Shown: positions 1 to 8,726 of the stretch, one piece after another
Position numbering within the stretch: position 1 is the first letter of the stretch
Layout: each line of letters opens with the position of its first letter
Origin: Moorella glycerini
Lineage (GTDB): Bacteria; Bacillota; DSM-521; Neomoorellales; Neomoorellaceae
DNA length: 64,000 nucleotides
NCBI RefSeq assembly: GCF_009735625.1
Contig: NZ_CP046244.1
Coordinates: 1,550,001-1,614,000, forward strand
Direction: 5' to 3'
Program-made: the position numbers and the translations under genes
The notes under the pieces: generated by a model
What the model saw: only the letters and a program-made list of their open reading frames with translations
Database searches by the model: none
Told to the model about the DNA's origin: nothing

Positions 1-254
1 TGTTCAGGGTCAGGGAAACGGCGCCCCAGGTCAACCTTTCCCGGCGCTCCAGGTGGCAGAATTTAGGCGGCGCTTTCAAGGTAACAGCACCGGGTAAAAT
101 AACAGGGCGCCATTTGCTCCTGGTGGACGATGTCCTGACCACGGGGGCAACGGCTAGCGCCTGTACCCGTGCCCTGCAGGCTGCCGGGGCGGCCGATGTG
201 GCTGTAGTTACCCTGGCTACGGGCATCGAAAATCTTCCCTGCTTTTCACCATAA
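1..254 (+). CDS. comF: ComF family phosphoribosyltransferase-like protein, C-terminal part
   Basis: The open frame enters at the window edge (first full codon at 3) and stops at 252-254, so only about the last 83 residues are visible. They carry the PRPP-binding loop of type I phosphoribosyltransferases, seen as LLLVDDVLTTGATA (about 111-152), preceded by a Q-x-x-L-x-x-x-x-R-x-x-N-x-x-x-AF stretch typical of ComF. In the family this protein is linked to DNA uptake during competence, although its enzymatic role is poorly defined. The position upstream of hpf-secA-prfB matches the Bacillus-type order in which comF genes precede hpf and secA. The name rests on the motif and context; the N-terminal zinc-binding part lies outside the window. 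Confidence 0.85.
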   Translation, partial: FRVRETAPQVNLSRRSRWQNLGGAFKVTAPGKITGRHLLLVDDVLTTGATASACTRALQAAGAADVAVVTLATGIENLPCFSP

Positions 255-347
255 ACAGCCACAGCGAATACCCGTATCGACAAAATTTTAGGCCTTCCAC
301 ATTTCCATCCACAGTTACAAGGCAGGGATTGCAATTTATTAACAGGG

Positions 348-365
348 TTATCCACTTTATCCACA
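348..365 (+). promoter_or_regulatory. Two abutting DnaA-box-like 9-mers
   Basis: TTATCCACT (348-356) is followed directly by TTATCCACA (357-365). The second is a perfect DnaA box and the first has one mismatch. A weaker relative, CCATCCACA, lies at 305-313. They sit in the 3'-comF to csp gap, about 80 bases upstream of the cold-shock promoter. The sequence match is direct; binding by DnaA is inferred. Confidence 0.5.
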
Positions 366-442
366 GGTTTGGGGACTAAAAAACAAGCTTGCGAAGGCAG
401 GTTTCGACATCCAAAAAATGGCATTTTCTGTTGGAGAATGAT

Positions 443-471
443 TTGACAGCCAACTTTAACCATGTTAAGAT
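443..471 (+). promoter_or_regulatory. Sigma-A type promoter for the cold-shock gene
   Basis: TTGACA (443-448), a 17-base spacer and TAAGAT (466-471) give a near-consensus vegetative promoter. The predicted start lies near 478, leaving an untranslated leader of about 55 bases before the coding start at 533. Confidence 0.7.
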
Positions 472-532
472 GGAATTGCTTGAGGGTGCTCCCGACCCCA
501 AGGGAGAATATTTTAGGAGGAATGTTGACAAG

Positions 533-730
533 ATGTTGGGCAAGGTTAAATGGTTCAGCCCGGAGAAAGGTTACGGTTTTATTGAAAAGGAAGACGGTAA
601 GGACGTCTTTGTGCACTTCTCCGCCATCCAGGGTGAAGGTTTTAAAACCCTGGCTGAGGGCCAGACGGTGGAATTTGACATTGTCGAAGGACCTCGCGGT
701 CCCCAGGCAGCAAATGTGATTAAACTGTAG
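533..730 (+). CDS. Cold-shock domain protein (CspA family)
   Basis: A 65-residue single cold-shock domain that binds single-stranded RNA or DNA, usually acting as an RNA chaperone. RNP1 is seen as KGYGFIE and RNP2 as DVFVHF, after the typical MxGKVKWF opening; the length is that of the family. The ATG at 533 is chosen because the family begins there, and a TAGGAGG lies 12 bases upstream. The in-frame extension back to 389 runs through the promoter and is rejected. The gene is monocistronic, with its own promoter and a hairpin after the stop. The close-fitting SD and long leader would allow cold-dependent leader control, but that is inference. Confidence 0.93.
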   Translation: MLGKVKWFSPEKGYGFIEKEDGKDVFVHFSAIQGEGFKTLAEGQTVEFDIVEGPRGPQAANVIKL

Positions 731-736
731 CCTACC

Positions 737-770
737 AGGCCCCGGCTTGTGCCGGGGCCTTGCTGGTATT
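737..770 (+). terminator. Terminator-like hairpin after csp
   Basis: AGGCCCCGGC (737-746) and GCCGGGGCCT (751-760) form a perfect 10-bp stem with a TTGT loop. The T-tract downstream is poor, so termination efficiency is uncertain. Confidence 0.65.
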
Positions 771-847
771 TAAAGGGCAGGAGGCAGGAATTTGCCCGCC
801 TGTGGGGAATAATATATCAACGGACCAGAAAGGAGTGCTTTCAAGGG

Positions 848-1372
848 ATGGAAATCATCATCCGCGGCAAAAACCTCCCGGTAACCGATGCTTTAAAACA
901 GTATATAGTAAAAAGGTTGAGCAAAATTGAACGGTACCTGGAAGGAGTGGATGAGGTCCAGGTTAATCTAGCTGTTAATCGAGACTCCCATGTTGTCGAA
1001 GTGACCATTCCCCTCAACGGCTACCTGTTGCGGGGTGAAGAGGCCACCGGTGATATGTACGGGTCTGTTGACCTGGTAGTAGAAAAGCTGGAAAAGCAAA
1101 TTGCCAAATATAAAACCAAGCTGGCCAGGAAGCTGAAGAACGGCACCTTAAAGGAACTGGTAGTCGAAAATCCTGAAGAAGCCGCTCCGGAACCGAAATT
1201 AATCAGGACCAAGCGTTTTCCCATCAAGCCCATGCCGGTGGAAGAAGCTATCCTGCAAATGAACTTGCTGGGACATAATTTCTTTGTCTTTTCCAATGCG
1301 GAAACGGAAGAGGTTAACGTCCTTTACCGCCGCCGGGATGGAAACTACGGTTTAATTGAGCCGGAATATTAA
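848..1372 (+). CDS. hpf: Ribosome hibernation promoting factor, long form
   Basis: 174 residues. The N-terminal half (about 1-100) has the S30AE/YfiA beta-alpha fold pattern, with MEIIIRGKN at the start and basic residues that contact 16S rRNA. The C-terminal part (about 118-174) is the long-form dimerisation domain, including VEEAILQMNLLGHNFFVF and a final GNYGLIEPEY. Long HPF dimerises 70S ribosomes into inactive 100S particles in stationary phase. The ATG at 848 with AGGAG 12 bases upstream fits the family start; the longer in-frame reading from 749 would cross the preceding hairpin. It is followed by its own terminator. hpf directly upstream of secA is standard Firmicute gene order. Confidence 0.95.
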   Translation: MEIIIRGKNLPVTDALKQYIVKRLSKIERYLEGVDEVQVNLAVNRDSHVVEVTIPLNGYLLRGEEATGDMYGSVDLVVEKLEKQIAKYKTKLARKLKNGTLKELVVENPEEAAPEPKLIRTKRFPIKPMPVEEAILQMNLLGHNFFVFSNAETEEVNVLYRRRDGNYGLIEPEY

Positions 1373-1401
1373 TACAACGACAAAAGATATTTGGAGATTT
1401 T

Positions 1402-1442
1402 GGGAGATATTGGTCGTAATCTACCCATATCTCTTTTTTTTG
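1402..1442 (+). terminator. Rho-independent terminator after hpf
   Basis: GAGATAT (1404-1410) pairs with ATATCTC (1427-1433), possibly extended by G-U pairs, and is followed by a run of nine T. The loop is 16 bases. Confidence 0.7.
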
Positions 1443-1519
1443 CCCTTATTTTATCCCTGTTTAGCAGGGAATTTTATCCTCGCCCGCGAATATAGACCAA
1501 AAAACTAAGAGAGAGAAAG

Positions 1520-2218
1520 GTGAGGGGGTTGCCGGAGTCGAAACGGGAACCGGCGGTTGCCGATTATGAAAAGGTAATCTGCCAGATAAAAGATGTCCTG
1601 GGGGCTCGGTTAGTAACAGCTCCTGATGGGAGCATCAGCGAAATACATATCATGGCTGGTAGTAACCGTAATCCCAAGCAAATTGTCCGCGACGTGGAAT
1701 CGGCCCTGCTTATTCAACTGGGAGTTACTGTTGACCATAAAAAGATCAGCGTGGTCCAGATACAGGGCCAGGAGTTAACGGGAGAAGTGGCTGAAGATAA
1801 GGCCCTTTACCGGTCCACCTGTTTGCCCCTGCGCCTGGTGAGCCTTAACCTCTATACCCGGGGCCTGGAGGCCGAAGCTACCGTCGAACTGGAAGCCGGC
1901 CTTAGCGGTACTATCTACCAGGGGTATGCCTGCGGGCCCAATACGCCGGAGCGCCATCTCTGGCTGGTGGCAGTTGCTACTCTGAATGCCGTTGAAAAAT
2001 ATAGCTGCGGCATCTGGAACCTGGCCCTGGAAGACCTGGTGCTGGTGGAAGTAGCTCACCGCCGGGCTGCCCTCTGCGTTATTGTTTTAGTCAGCCGGGC
2101 AGGATACGAATACCTGGCCGGTGTGGCCCTGGTTAAAGGTGATGACCGCCAGGCTGCCGCCCAGGCCGTCCTGAGAGCCCTTAACTGTCGCTCCTGTGTA
2201 TACGGGTCAGCAGGGTAA
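1520..2218 (+). CDS. Conserved protein of unknown function
   Basis: 232 residues with no signal peptide or membrane segment. I do not recognise a named domain. The N-terminal half contains GSISEIHIMAGSNRNPKQIV followed by a segment ending in DHKKISVVQI, a pattern I associate with small conserved hypothetical proteins of clostridia. The C-terminal half is rich in Val, Ala and Leu and ends with two close cysteines (NCRSC). The start is uncertain: GTG at 1520 overlaps a purine-rich AAAGGTGAGG, and that same run would serve as SD for TTG at 1529. It lies between the hpf terminator and the secA promoter, so it is probably a single-gene unit. Confidence 0.75.
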   Translation: MRGLPESKREPAVADYEKVICQIKDVLGARLVTAPDGSISEIHIMAGSNRNPKQIVRDVESALLIQLGVTVDHKKISVVQIQGQELTGEVAEDKALYRSTCLPLRLVSLNLYTRGLEAEATVELEAGLSGTIYQGYACGPNTPERHLWLVAVATLNAVEKYSCGIWNLALEDLVLVEVAHRRAALCVIVLVSRAGYEYLAGVALVKGDDRQAAAQAVLRALNCRSCVYGSAG

Positions 2219-2246
2219 AAATTCTAAAGGCAAGGCCAAACCTTAA

Positions 2247-2275
2247 TTGCTCCTGGCCCTGATTCGTGTTAAAAT
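2247..2275 (+). promoter_or_regulatory. Candidate promoter upstream of secA
   Basis: TTGCTC (2247-2252), a 17-base spacer and TAAAAT (2270-2275). The secG promoter later in the window has the same TTGCTN/TAAAAT form. Confidence 0.5.
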
Positions 2276-2303
2276 ATAGGTGATAAGGTTTATCCTTTTA
2301 AGG

Positions 2304-2326
2304 AAAGGAACCGGTAGGGTTCCTTT
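2304..2326 (+). other. Leader hairpin ahead of secA
   Basis: AAAGGAACC (2304-2312) and GGTTCCTTT (2318-2326) form a perfect 9-bp stem with a 5-base loop, ending six bases before the secA ribosome site. The T-run is only four bases, so it is more likely a leader structure than a strong terminator. Confidence 0.5.
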
Positions 2327-2347
2327 TATATTGAGGTGATAAAAGCA

Positions 2348-5035
2348 ATGCTGGGAATATTGCGTAATCTGCTTGATGATAATGCCCGCGATATAAAAAA
2401 ATTAAGCCGCCAGGTCGAGGCCATCAACGCCCTGGAACCGGAAATCCAGGCCCTGCGGGACAGCGACCTCCAGGCCAAAACGGCTGAGTTTCGCCGCCGC
2501 CTGGATAACGGGGAAAGCCTGGATGAACTGTTGCCGGAGGCCTTTGCCGTGGTCAGGGAAACCTCGCGGCGGGTCCTGGGCCAGCGTCACTTTGATGTCC
2601 AGCTCATGGGGGGGATTGTCCTCCACCAGGGCCGCATTGCCGAAATGAAAACCGGTGAAGGCAAAACCCTGGTGGCTACCCTGCCGGCCTACCTCAACGC
2701 CCTCACCGGCCAGGGGGTGCATATTGTCACCGTCAACGATTACCTGGCCCGGCGGGACAGCGAGTGGATGGGCCGGATTTACCGCTTCCTGGGACTGAAG
2801 GTGGGCCTGATTGTTCATGGCCTGGACGCGGCCGCCAGGCGAGAAGCCTATGCCGCCGATATAACCTATGGTACCAACAACGAGTTCGGTTTTGACTACC
2901 TGCGGGACAATATGGCCCTGCATCCTGAGGAGATGGTCCAGGGGGAGCTAAATTACGCCATTGTTGACGAGGTGGACAGCATTTTAATTGACGAGGCCCG
3001 TACTCCCCTGATTATTTCCGGTATGGCTGAAAAGCCGACGGAAATGTATTATACCGTGGCCCGGATTATTCCCCGTTTAAGGCCGGGGATAGATTATACT
3101 GTGGATGAAAAGGCCAAAGTAGCCACCCTGACGGAAGCCGGGGTGGCCAGGGTGGAAGAAATGCTGGGGGTGGACAATCTCTACGACGATGCCAATATCG
3201 AGCTTTCCCACCATGTCAACCAGGCCCTCAAGGCCCATACCCTGATGAAAAGGGACCGGGACTACGTCGTCAAGGACGGCCAGGTAATTATCGTCGATGA
3301 ATTTACCGGGCGGCTCATGTTTGGCCGGCGCTACAGCGAGGGGTTGCACCAGGCCATTGAAGCCAAGGAAGGCGTCAAGATTGAACGGGAATCCCAGACC
3401 CTGGCGACCATTACCTTCCAGAACTACTTCCGGATGTACCGTAAACTCGCCGGCATGACGGGTACGGCGGCCACGGAAGCAGAGGAGTTCCGCAAGATTT
3501 ACCACCTGGATGTAGTGGTGATTCCCACCAATAAGCCCATGATCCGCAGGGATTACCCTGATGTCGTCTACCGGACGGAAAAGGGTAAATTTGAGGCGGT
3601 AGTAAACGAGATCTGCGAGCGGCACGCTAAAGGGCAGCCCGTACTGGTGGGCACCATTTCCATCGAAAAATCGGAACGCCTGAGCGAGATGCTAAAAAGG
3701 CGGGGCGTACCCCACCAGGTACTGAACGCCAAGTACCATGAAAAGGAAGCTGAGATTATCGCCCAGGCCGGCCGGCTGGGCGCGGTGACCATTGCCACCA
3801 ACATGGCCGGCCGCGGTACGGATATCATCCTGGGGGGTAACCCGGAGGCCCTGGCTAAAGAAAGGATGCGGCAGGCCGGTTTCAGCCCGGAACTGATTGC
3901 CGCGGCAAGCTGGTTTAAAGTGGATGGAGAAAACCCGGAGGTAGAGGAAGCCCGGCGGGCCTACCAGGAGTTCCTGGCCGCAGCCCAGAAGGAGACAGAA
4001 GCTGAACGGGAAAAGGTCGTGGCCCTGGGGGGTCTCCATATTATCGGTACCGAGCGCCATGAGAGCCGGCGCATTGACAACCAGCTGCGCGGCCGCGCCG
4101 GCCGCCAGGGCGACCCGGGCTCCAGCCGCTTCTACGTCTCCCTGGAAGACGATTTAATGCGCCTCTTCGGGTCCGAGAGTTTAACCGGGATTCTCGACCG
4201 CCTGGGGATGGATGACAGTACGCCCATCGATCACCCCCTGGTGTCCCGTTCCCTGGAGCAGGCCCAGAAAAAGGTGGAGGCCCATAACTTCGACATCCGC
4301 AAGCACGTCCTGGAATATGACGACGTCATGAACCAGCAGCGGGAGATTATCTACCGCCAGCGGCGGGAGGTGTTGGCCGGGGCGGACCTGCGGCCGACCA
4401 TTGAAGACATGATTACCACCGTCGTGGACCGGACCGTCGACCGCTTTGCCGGCGAGAGCAAGTACCCCGAAGAGTGGGACCTGGCCGGTATGCTGGAATA
4501 CGCCGAACAGCTCTTTTTACCCAACTGCAACCGCGAGGCCTTAATCCAGGCCAGCCGGGAAATGGAAAAAGAAGAAGTCTATGGCTTCTTAAGGGAAAAG
4601 GCCCTGGAAGCCTACCGGCAGCGGGAAGCAGAGCTGGGCCCGGAAAATTTGCGCGCCATTGAGCGCCTGGTTCTCTTAAGGGTAGTGGACATCAAGTGGA
4701 TGGATCACCTGGATGCCATGGACCAGCTGCGCCACGGCATCGGCCTCAGGGCCTACGGCCAGCAGGATCCCCTGGTGGCCTACAAGTTTGAAGCCTACCA
4801 GATGTTTAACGACATGATCGCCTCCATTCAGGAAGAAGTCGTCCGCTATCTCTACCGCGTCAAGGTTGTCCAACCGGAAGCCGAACGGCCCCGCCAGGTG
4901 GTAGAAAACCGTTATGCCGGGGAAGAATCAGGGCCGCGGCAGCCGGTGCGCCGGGAGCAAAAGATAGGCCGTAACGACCCCTGCCCCTGCGGCAGCGGCA
5001 AAAAATACAAAAAGTGCTGCGGGGCAGGAAAGTGA
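2348..5035 (+). CDS. secA: Preprotein translocase ATPase SecA
   Basis: 895 residues, the usual full length. SecA is the peripheral motor that pushes unfolded preproteins through SecYEG. Walker A is seen as TGEGKT (about 102-107). The DEAD-like motif lies in [17 protein letters not shown], and helicase domain 2 shows [11 protein letters not shown] and [13 protein letters not shown]. The extreme C-terminus is the zinc-binding SEC-C tail, [13 protein letters not shown], which contacts ribosomes and chaperones. ATG 2348 is chosen because GAGGTGAT sits nine bases upstream; an in-frame GTG at 2336 lies inside that SD. prfB follows after a long leader, as in the conserved hpf-secA-prfB order. Confidence 0.98.
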   Translation: MLGILRNLLDDNARDIKKLSRQVEAINALEPEIQALRDSDLQAKTAEFRRRLDNGESLDELLPEAFAVVRETSRRVLGQRHFDVQLMGGIVLHQGRIAEMKTGEGKTLVATLPAYLNALTGQGVHIVTVNDYLARRDSEWMGRIYRFLGLKVGLIVHGLDAAARREAYAADITYGTNNEFGFDYLRDNMALHPEEMVQGELNYAIVDEVDSILIDEARTPLIISGMAEKPTEMYYTVARIIPRLRPGIDYTVDEKAKVATLTEAGVARVEEMLGVDNLYDDANIELSHHVNQALKAHTLMKRDRDYVVKDGQVIIVDEFTGRLMFGRRYSEGLHQAIEAKEGVKIERESQTLATITFQNYFRMYRKLAGMTGTAATEAEEFRKIYHLDVVVIPTNKPMIRRDYPDVVYRTEKGKFEAVVNEICERHAKGQPVLVGTISIEKSERLSEMLKRRGVPHQVLNAKYHEKEAEIIAQAGRLGAVTIATNMAGRGTDIILGGNPEALAKERMRQAGFSPELIAAASWFKVDGENPEVEEARRAYQEFLAAAQKETEAEREKVVALGGLHIIGTERHESRRIDNQLRGRAGRQGDPGSSRFYVSLEDDLMRLFGSESLTGILDRLGMDDSTPIDHPLVSRSLEQAQKKVEAHNFDIRKHVLEYDDVMNQQREIIYRQRREVLAGADLRPTIEDMITTVVDRTVDRFAGESKYPEEWDLAGMLEYAEQLFLPNCNREALIQASREMEKEEVYGFLREKALEAYRQREAELGPENLRAIERLVLLRVVDIKWMDHLDAMDQLRHGIGLRAYGQQDPLVAYKFEAYQMFNDMIASIQEEVVRYLYRVKVVQPEAERPRQVVENRYAGEESGPRQPVRREQKIGRNDPCPCGSGKKYKKCCGAGK

Positions 5036-5062
5036 GGGAAGAAACTATGTTTATCAACTGTT

Positions 5063-5314
5063 GCCGGGTATGTCCCAGAGCTGCGAATAGCGGAGCGCCG
5101 GTAACAGGACAGGCGAGGTGAGGCTAACCGTTGCCGCCGCCGAGGACGCCTGAGCGAACCTTTGAGAGGGAATTATTGCCAACTCATAGAAAGATCAAAG
5201 CTTGCGGAACCAGTAGCCTTTTCATTGGTAATCCGCAGGCGGCGTGCAACGGTCCGAACCGAGCCGTTGTCCTGTCGGCGCGTAGCTCCTGAGCGGCGAA
5301 GGGACATACCCGGC
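5063..5314 (+). repeat. Structured intergenic element, copy 1 (leader of prfB)
   Basis: This 320-base gap between secA and prfB has no gene. It is bounded by a perfect 14-bp inverted repeat, GCCGGGTATGTCCC (5063-5076) and GGGACATACCCGGC (5301-5314). Inside the arms, ACAGGAC and ACCGTTGC also recur in inverted order, so the whole can fold as one long imperfect hairpin. The stretch 5069-5157 aligns almost without gaps to elements at about 12569 and 51359, sharing TGTCCC, GCGAA-AG, a CCGGTAA-like core and GGCGAGGTGAGGC. CAGGCG (5110-5115) pairs with CGCCTG (5147-5152). It may be a cis-acting RNA or a miniature mobile repeat; I cannot assign it to a known family. Confidence 0.6.
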
Positions 5315-5357
5315 CTTGAAAATATTTGTTTAAGATCTTTACTAGAGGTGATCAGCC

Positions 5358-6465
5358 ATGCTACAGGACTATAAAGGCCGCCTGGAGGATTTAGCCCGGC
5401 GGCTGGAAGAATTGAGGGTTTCCCTTTGACCTGGAAGCAGCAACGACAGAAATAGAACGCCTGGAAAAGGAGATGCTCAGCCCCGGCTTCTGGGAAGACC
5501 GGGTCCGGGCCGAGGCCGTGGGCAAACGCCTCAACTACCTTAAAGAAAAACTGGCCCGGTACCAGGAACTGGAGAGGAAGTATACCGAGGTCCGGGAACT
5601 CTGGCAATTGGCCCTGGACGAAGAAGATACATCCCTGGAAGCAGAGATCGCCGGGGAACTGGCCGCCGTAGAACGCCAGGTAGAGGAACAGCTCCTGGCC
5701 ACCCTTTTGAACGGCCGCTATGACCGTCATAATGCCATCCTCTCCCTGCACCCCGGCGCCGGGGGCACGGAATCCCAGGACTGGGCCGCCATGCTCCTCA
5801 GGATGTACAACCGCTGGGCCGAAGACCACGGTTACCAGGTGGAACTCCTGGACTACCTGGAAGGGGAGGAGGCGGGGATTAAAAGCGCCACTATCCTCGT
5901 CAAGGGCGAGAATGCCTATGGCTACCTCCAGGCCGAGAAGGGCGTCCACCGCCTGGTGCGGGTTTCGCCCTTTGACGCCGCCGGTCGCCGGCATACCTCC
6001 TTTGCCTCCGTCGACGTTATCCCCGAGGTGACGGCCGATGAGGAAGTGGTCATTAACCCCGACGATTTAAAGATCGATACCTTTCGCTCCCAGGGTGCCG
6101 GGGGCCAGCACGTCAACAAGACGGATTCGGCGGTACGCATAACCCACCTGCCCACAGGGTTAGTCGTTACCTGCCAGAACGAGCGTTCCCAGCACGCCAA
6201 CCGTCTTGCAGCCATGAAAATTCTCCAGGCCAAACTGGCGGCCTTAAAACGCCAGGAACAGGAGGCGGAACTAGCCCAGCTCCGAGGTGAGCAGCGGGAG
6301 ATAGCCTGGGGGAACCAGATTCGTTCCTATGTTTTTCACCCCTACAGCCTGGTCAAAGATCATCGTACCGAGGTAGAAACAGGCAACATCCAGGCTGTCA
6401 TGGATGGCCAGCTGGATCCCTTTATCCACGCCTATTTACACTGGCAGCGGCGCCAGAATGGGTAA
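5358..6465 (+). CDS. prfB: Peptide chain release factor 2, with programmed +1 frameshift
   Basis: RF2 ends translation at UGA and UAA. Frame 1 runs from ATG 5358 (SD AGAGGTGAT at 5344) for 23 codons to an in-frame TGA at 5427-5429. Translation must shift +1 at CTT-TGA-C to continue from GAC 5428 to the stop at 6465, giving about 368 residues. The shifted frame reads DLEAATTEIERLEKEM, which joins smoothly to the RF2 coiled N-domain. The codon-recognition tripeptide SPF lies near residue 203. The peptidyl-hydrolysis motif GGQ lies near residue 247, within SQGAGGQHVNKT. Autoregulation through the frameshift is well established for the family. A terminator follows directly after the stop. Confidence 0.97.
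5411..5430 (+). other. RF2 +1 recoding site
   Basis: TTGAGGGTTTCCCTTTGAC: the slippery CTT (5424-5426), the UGA stop in poor context with a following C, and an SD-like GAGGG a few bases upstream. This is the usual prfB autoregulatory frameshift layout, although the SD-like element lies farther from the shift codon than the E. coli AGGGGG. Confidence 0.93.
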
Positions 6466-6491
6466 AAGCCCGGTTTTAAAGCCGGGCTTTT
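6464..6491 (+). terminator. Rho-independent terminator after prfB
   Basis: AAAAGCCCGG (6464-6473) and CCGGGCTTTT form a perfect stem with a short loop; the 3' arm provides the T-tract. It overlaps the prfB stop codon. Confidence 0.85.
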
Positions 6492-6494
6492 GCC

Positions 6495-6523
6495 TTGACA
6501 TGGCCTGGAGTTTAGTGTAGGAT
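6495..6523 (+). promoter_or_regulatory. Promoter of the radical SAM operon
   Basis: TTGACA (6495-6500), a 17-base spacer and TAGGAT (6518-6523), just after the prfB terminator and about 90 bases before the next start codon. Confidence 0.7.
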
Positions 6524-6615
6524 GAAAGCGGGTCATTTGGGTCTTTTGGGTATAATATTTGGGTTTCTGGGCATTGCTAAAGGAAACTGCATCAGGAAAG
6601 GAGAGGGGTTGAGCA

Positions 6616-8007
6616 ATGGTCGCCGTGCGTGCCAACCTGGACCTGGCCAAAAGGTACGTGGCCGAAAAAGTTTTACGGGAAGCCTTCGGTTACATGGAAA
6701 AAAATCCAGAAGAGAATTTCCCCCGCCTGCTGCATGTGGCCCGGATGCTGGCCCGGAAAGAAGTACATAAGCAGCAGATCGCCAAAGTCCTGGAGGCTTA
6801 CCGGCAAAACCCCAGCATCCACGCCTATGTAAACCGCCTTTTTAACCTGCACCCCAATGTCAAGCAGCGCCTTATTTACAACTGGTTCGTCAACGCCATG
6901 CTCCTGGGCATCCCCCGCCAGCAACAGGTGGAAAAGGAGACGGGCGTCCATATTCCCAACTTTTTCCTGCTGGACCCCACCAGCGACTGCAACCTGCGCT
7001 GCCACGGCTGCTGGGCCGGGGAGTATGCCCACCATGACAGCCTGGAACTGGACCTGGTGGACCGCCTCTGCCGGGAGGCCAAAGAAGTGGGCATCTACTG
7101 GCTGGCCATGTCCGGGGGCGAGCCCTTCCGCTGGCCCCACCTCTTTGAACTGGCAGAAAGGCACCCGGATATGACTTTCATGCTCTACACCAACGGCACG
7201 TTAATTGATGACGCCGTTGCCGACCGCCTAGTGGAAGTGGGCAACATTACGCCGGCCATCAGCCTGGAAGGCTGGCGGGAACGCACCGACGCCCGCCGGG
7301 GCAAAGGCGTTTTTGACCGGGTCATGGCGGCCATGGACGCCTTGAGGGAACGGGGCCTGGTCTTTGGCGTTTCCCTTACCATTACCCGGGAAAACGTCGA
7401 GGAAGTAACCAGCGATGCCTTTATCGATTTCCTGCTGGAAAAGGGAGTTATTTACGGCTGGAGTTTCCACTACATTCCCATTGGCCGGGAACCCAATCCC
7501 GAACTGATGATCACTCCCGAGCAGCGGGCCTACCTGGTGGAGCGCGTGGCCTATATCCGTAACCACAAGGGCCTGCAGCTGGCCGATTTCTGGAATGACG
7601 GCGAACTGACCCTGGGCTGCATCGCCGGTGGCCGCCGCTACTTCCATATTACCGCCAGCGGGGCCGTCGAACCCTGCGCCTTTATCCACTTCTCCCTGGA
7701 TAATATCAAAGAGAAAAGTTTAATGGAGGTGCTCCAGTCGCCCCTCTTCCGGGCCTACCAGCAGCGCCAGCCCTTCAGCGATAATCTGCTGCGTCCCTGC
7801 CCCTTAATTGACGTTCCCGCAGCCTTACGGCAGATCATTGCCGCCACAGGGGCCAGGCCTACCCACCCGGGGGCGGAAACGGCCTTAAGCGGACCCATTG
7901 GTGCCTACCTGGATGCCAATGCCGCTCGCTGGGGCGCAGTTGCCGATAGAATCTGGCAGGAACGCCACCCGGTGGAAGCAGAAAAAGAATTGACAGCCGG
8001 GAAATAA
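6616..8007 (+). CDS. Radical SAM protein, possibly SPASM-like
   Basis: 463 residues. The radical SAM 4Fe-4S motif CxxxCxxC is at Cys125, Cys129 and Cys132 (CNLRCHGC), followed by the SAM-binding GGE segment in MSGGEPF. The first 110 residues form an alpha-helical extension. Further cysteines lie in TLGCIAGG, EPCAFIHF and RPCPLID, consistent with an auxiliary cluster region. The enzyme would cleave SAM to a 5'-deoxyadenosyl radical; its substrate is unknown. ATG 6616 follows GGAGAGG. The next gene is a winged-helix-like regulator only about 40 bases away, so the pair probably forms an operon ended by the terminator at 8727. Confidence 0.85.
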   Translation: MVAVRANLDLAKRYVAEKVLREAFGYMEKNPEENFPRLLHVARMLARKEVHKQQIAKVLEAYRQNPSIHAYVNRLFNLHPNVKQRLIYNWFVNAMLLGIPRQQQVEKETGVHIPNFFLLDPTSDCNLRCHGCWAGEYAHHDSLELDLVDRLCREAKEVGIYWLAMSGGEPFRWPHLFELAERHPDMTFMLYTNGTLIDDAVADRLVEVGNITPAISLEGWRERTDARRGKGVFDRVMAAMDALRERGLVFGVSLTITRENVEEVTSDAFIDFLLEKGVIYGWSFHYIPIGREPNPELMITPEQRAYLVERVAYIRNHKGLQLADFWNDGELTLGCIAGGRRYFHITASGAVEPCAFIHFSLDNIKEKSLMEVLQSPLFRAYQQRQPFSDNLLRPCPLIDVPAALRQIIAATGARPTHPGAETALSGPIGAYLDANAARWGAVADRIWQERHPVEAEKELTAGK

Positions 8008-8049
8008 AAGGATATGCTGGGGGTAACATGGTATGGGAGAGGGACGCCT

Positions 8050-8721
8050 ATGCTTACCAGACGCCGATCCCAGTTCCTGGACAGGATCAGGGCAATCTAC
8101 CAGGAAACCGGGGAGCCGGTCCATTATATTACCGTAGCTGAAGCTTTACAGGTCAGCAAGTGGACAGCCTACGATGTGTTGCTGGAGCTGGAGAAGGAAG
8201 GTTTCCTGGAACGGCAGTATATCGTCAACAGTAACGAAAAAACGCCGGGCCGCTCCATGATAATGTTTGTTCCTACCCCCCTGGCCGAAAGTCATTCTAC
8301 CTTTGCCCTCGACTGGCAGCAGGCCCGCTCCAGGTTGCTGGAAACCTTAAGCAACCTCTTACCCCGGGAGGCCGGCCGGGTGGCGCGGGAACTATTAGAA
8401 GAGATGCCCGGCAAGGCCCACCCGGTAATTACCAGCGCCTACACCCTGACTATCCTGCTGGTGTATTTGAAATCCCTGGGGGAAAAGGCCCTGCAGCTGG
8501 TGCGCAGTGCCCTGAAGAAAGCGCCACGGCCGGAAGCCGGCCTGCTCCTGGCGACGGGTACGGGCTGGGGCCTGGCCGCCAATATGCTGCCCCAGGGTAA
8601 CCTGGCCGGACAGCTGGCTGCTTATTTGAGCCGCCTCCAGGAGCAGATCGAGAATTTAACTGGCGGCGAGCACAAACTGCTGCTGGATTTTCTTCATGAA
8701 GCCCTGGAACGGGCCAGTTAA
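8050..8721 (+). CDS. Winged-helix transcriptional regulator-like protein
   Basis: 223 residues. The first 70 residues look like a helix-turn-helix with wing: YITVAEALQVSKWTAYDVLLELEKEGFLER. This is the layout of Lrp/MarR/DtxR-like DNA-binding domains. The rest is mainly helical with hydrophobic segments such as ITSAYTLTILLVYL and may be a sensor or dimerisation part that I cannot name. ATG 8050 is chosen because GGGAGAGGGA precedes it. ATG 8014 lies only two bases after AAAAGG and is less likely. It sits directly after the radical SAM gene and before a strong terminator, suggesting it controls that gene or an allied process. Confidence 0.7.
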   Translation: MLTRRRSQFLDRIRAIYQETGEPVHYITVAEALQVSKWTAYDVLLELEKEGFLERQYIVNSNEKTPGRSMIMFVPTPLAESHSTFALDWQQARSRLLETLSNLLPREAGRVARELLEEMPGKAHPVITSAYTLTILLVYLKSLGEKALQLVRSALKKAPRPEAGLLLATGTGWGLAANMLPQGNLAGQLAAYLSRLQEQIENLTGGEHKLLLDFLHEALERAS

Positions 8722-8726
8722 AAGGT

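Noticed and set aside
462-719. 85-codon open frame overlapping the cold-shock gene
   Set aside because: It is out of frame with a clear CSD protein and has no recognisable content, although AGGAGG lies close to its inner ATG at 522.
5063-5157. Resemblance of GAATAG-GGAGCGCCGGTAA to the cobalamin riboswitch core
   Set aside because: No B12 box (GCCACTG-type) follows in any of the three copies, and the downstream genes have no link to cobalamin.
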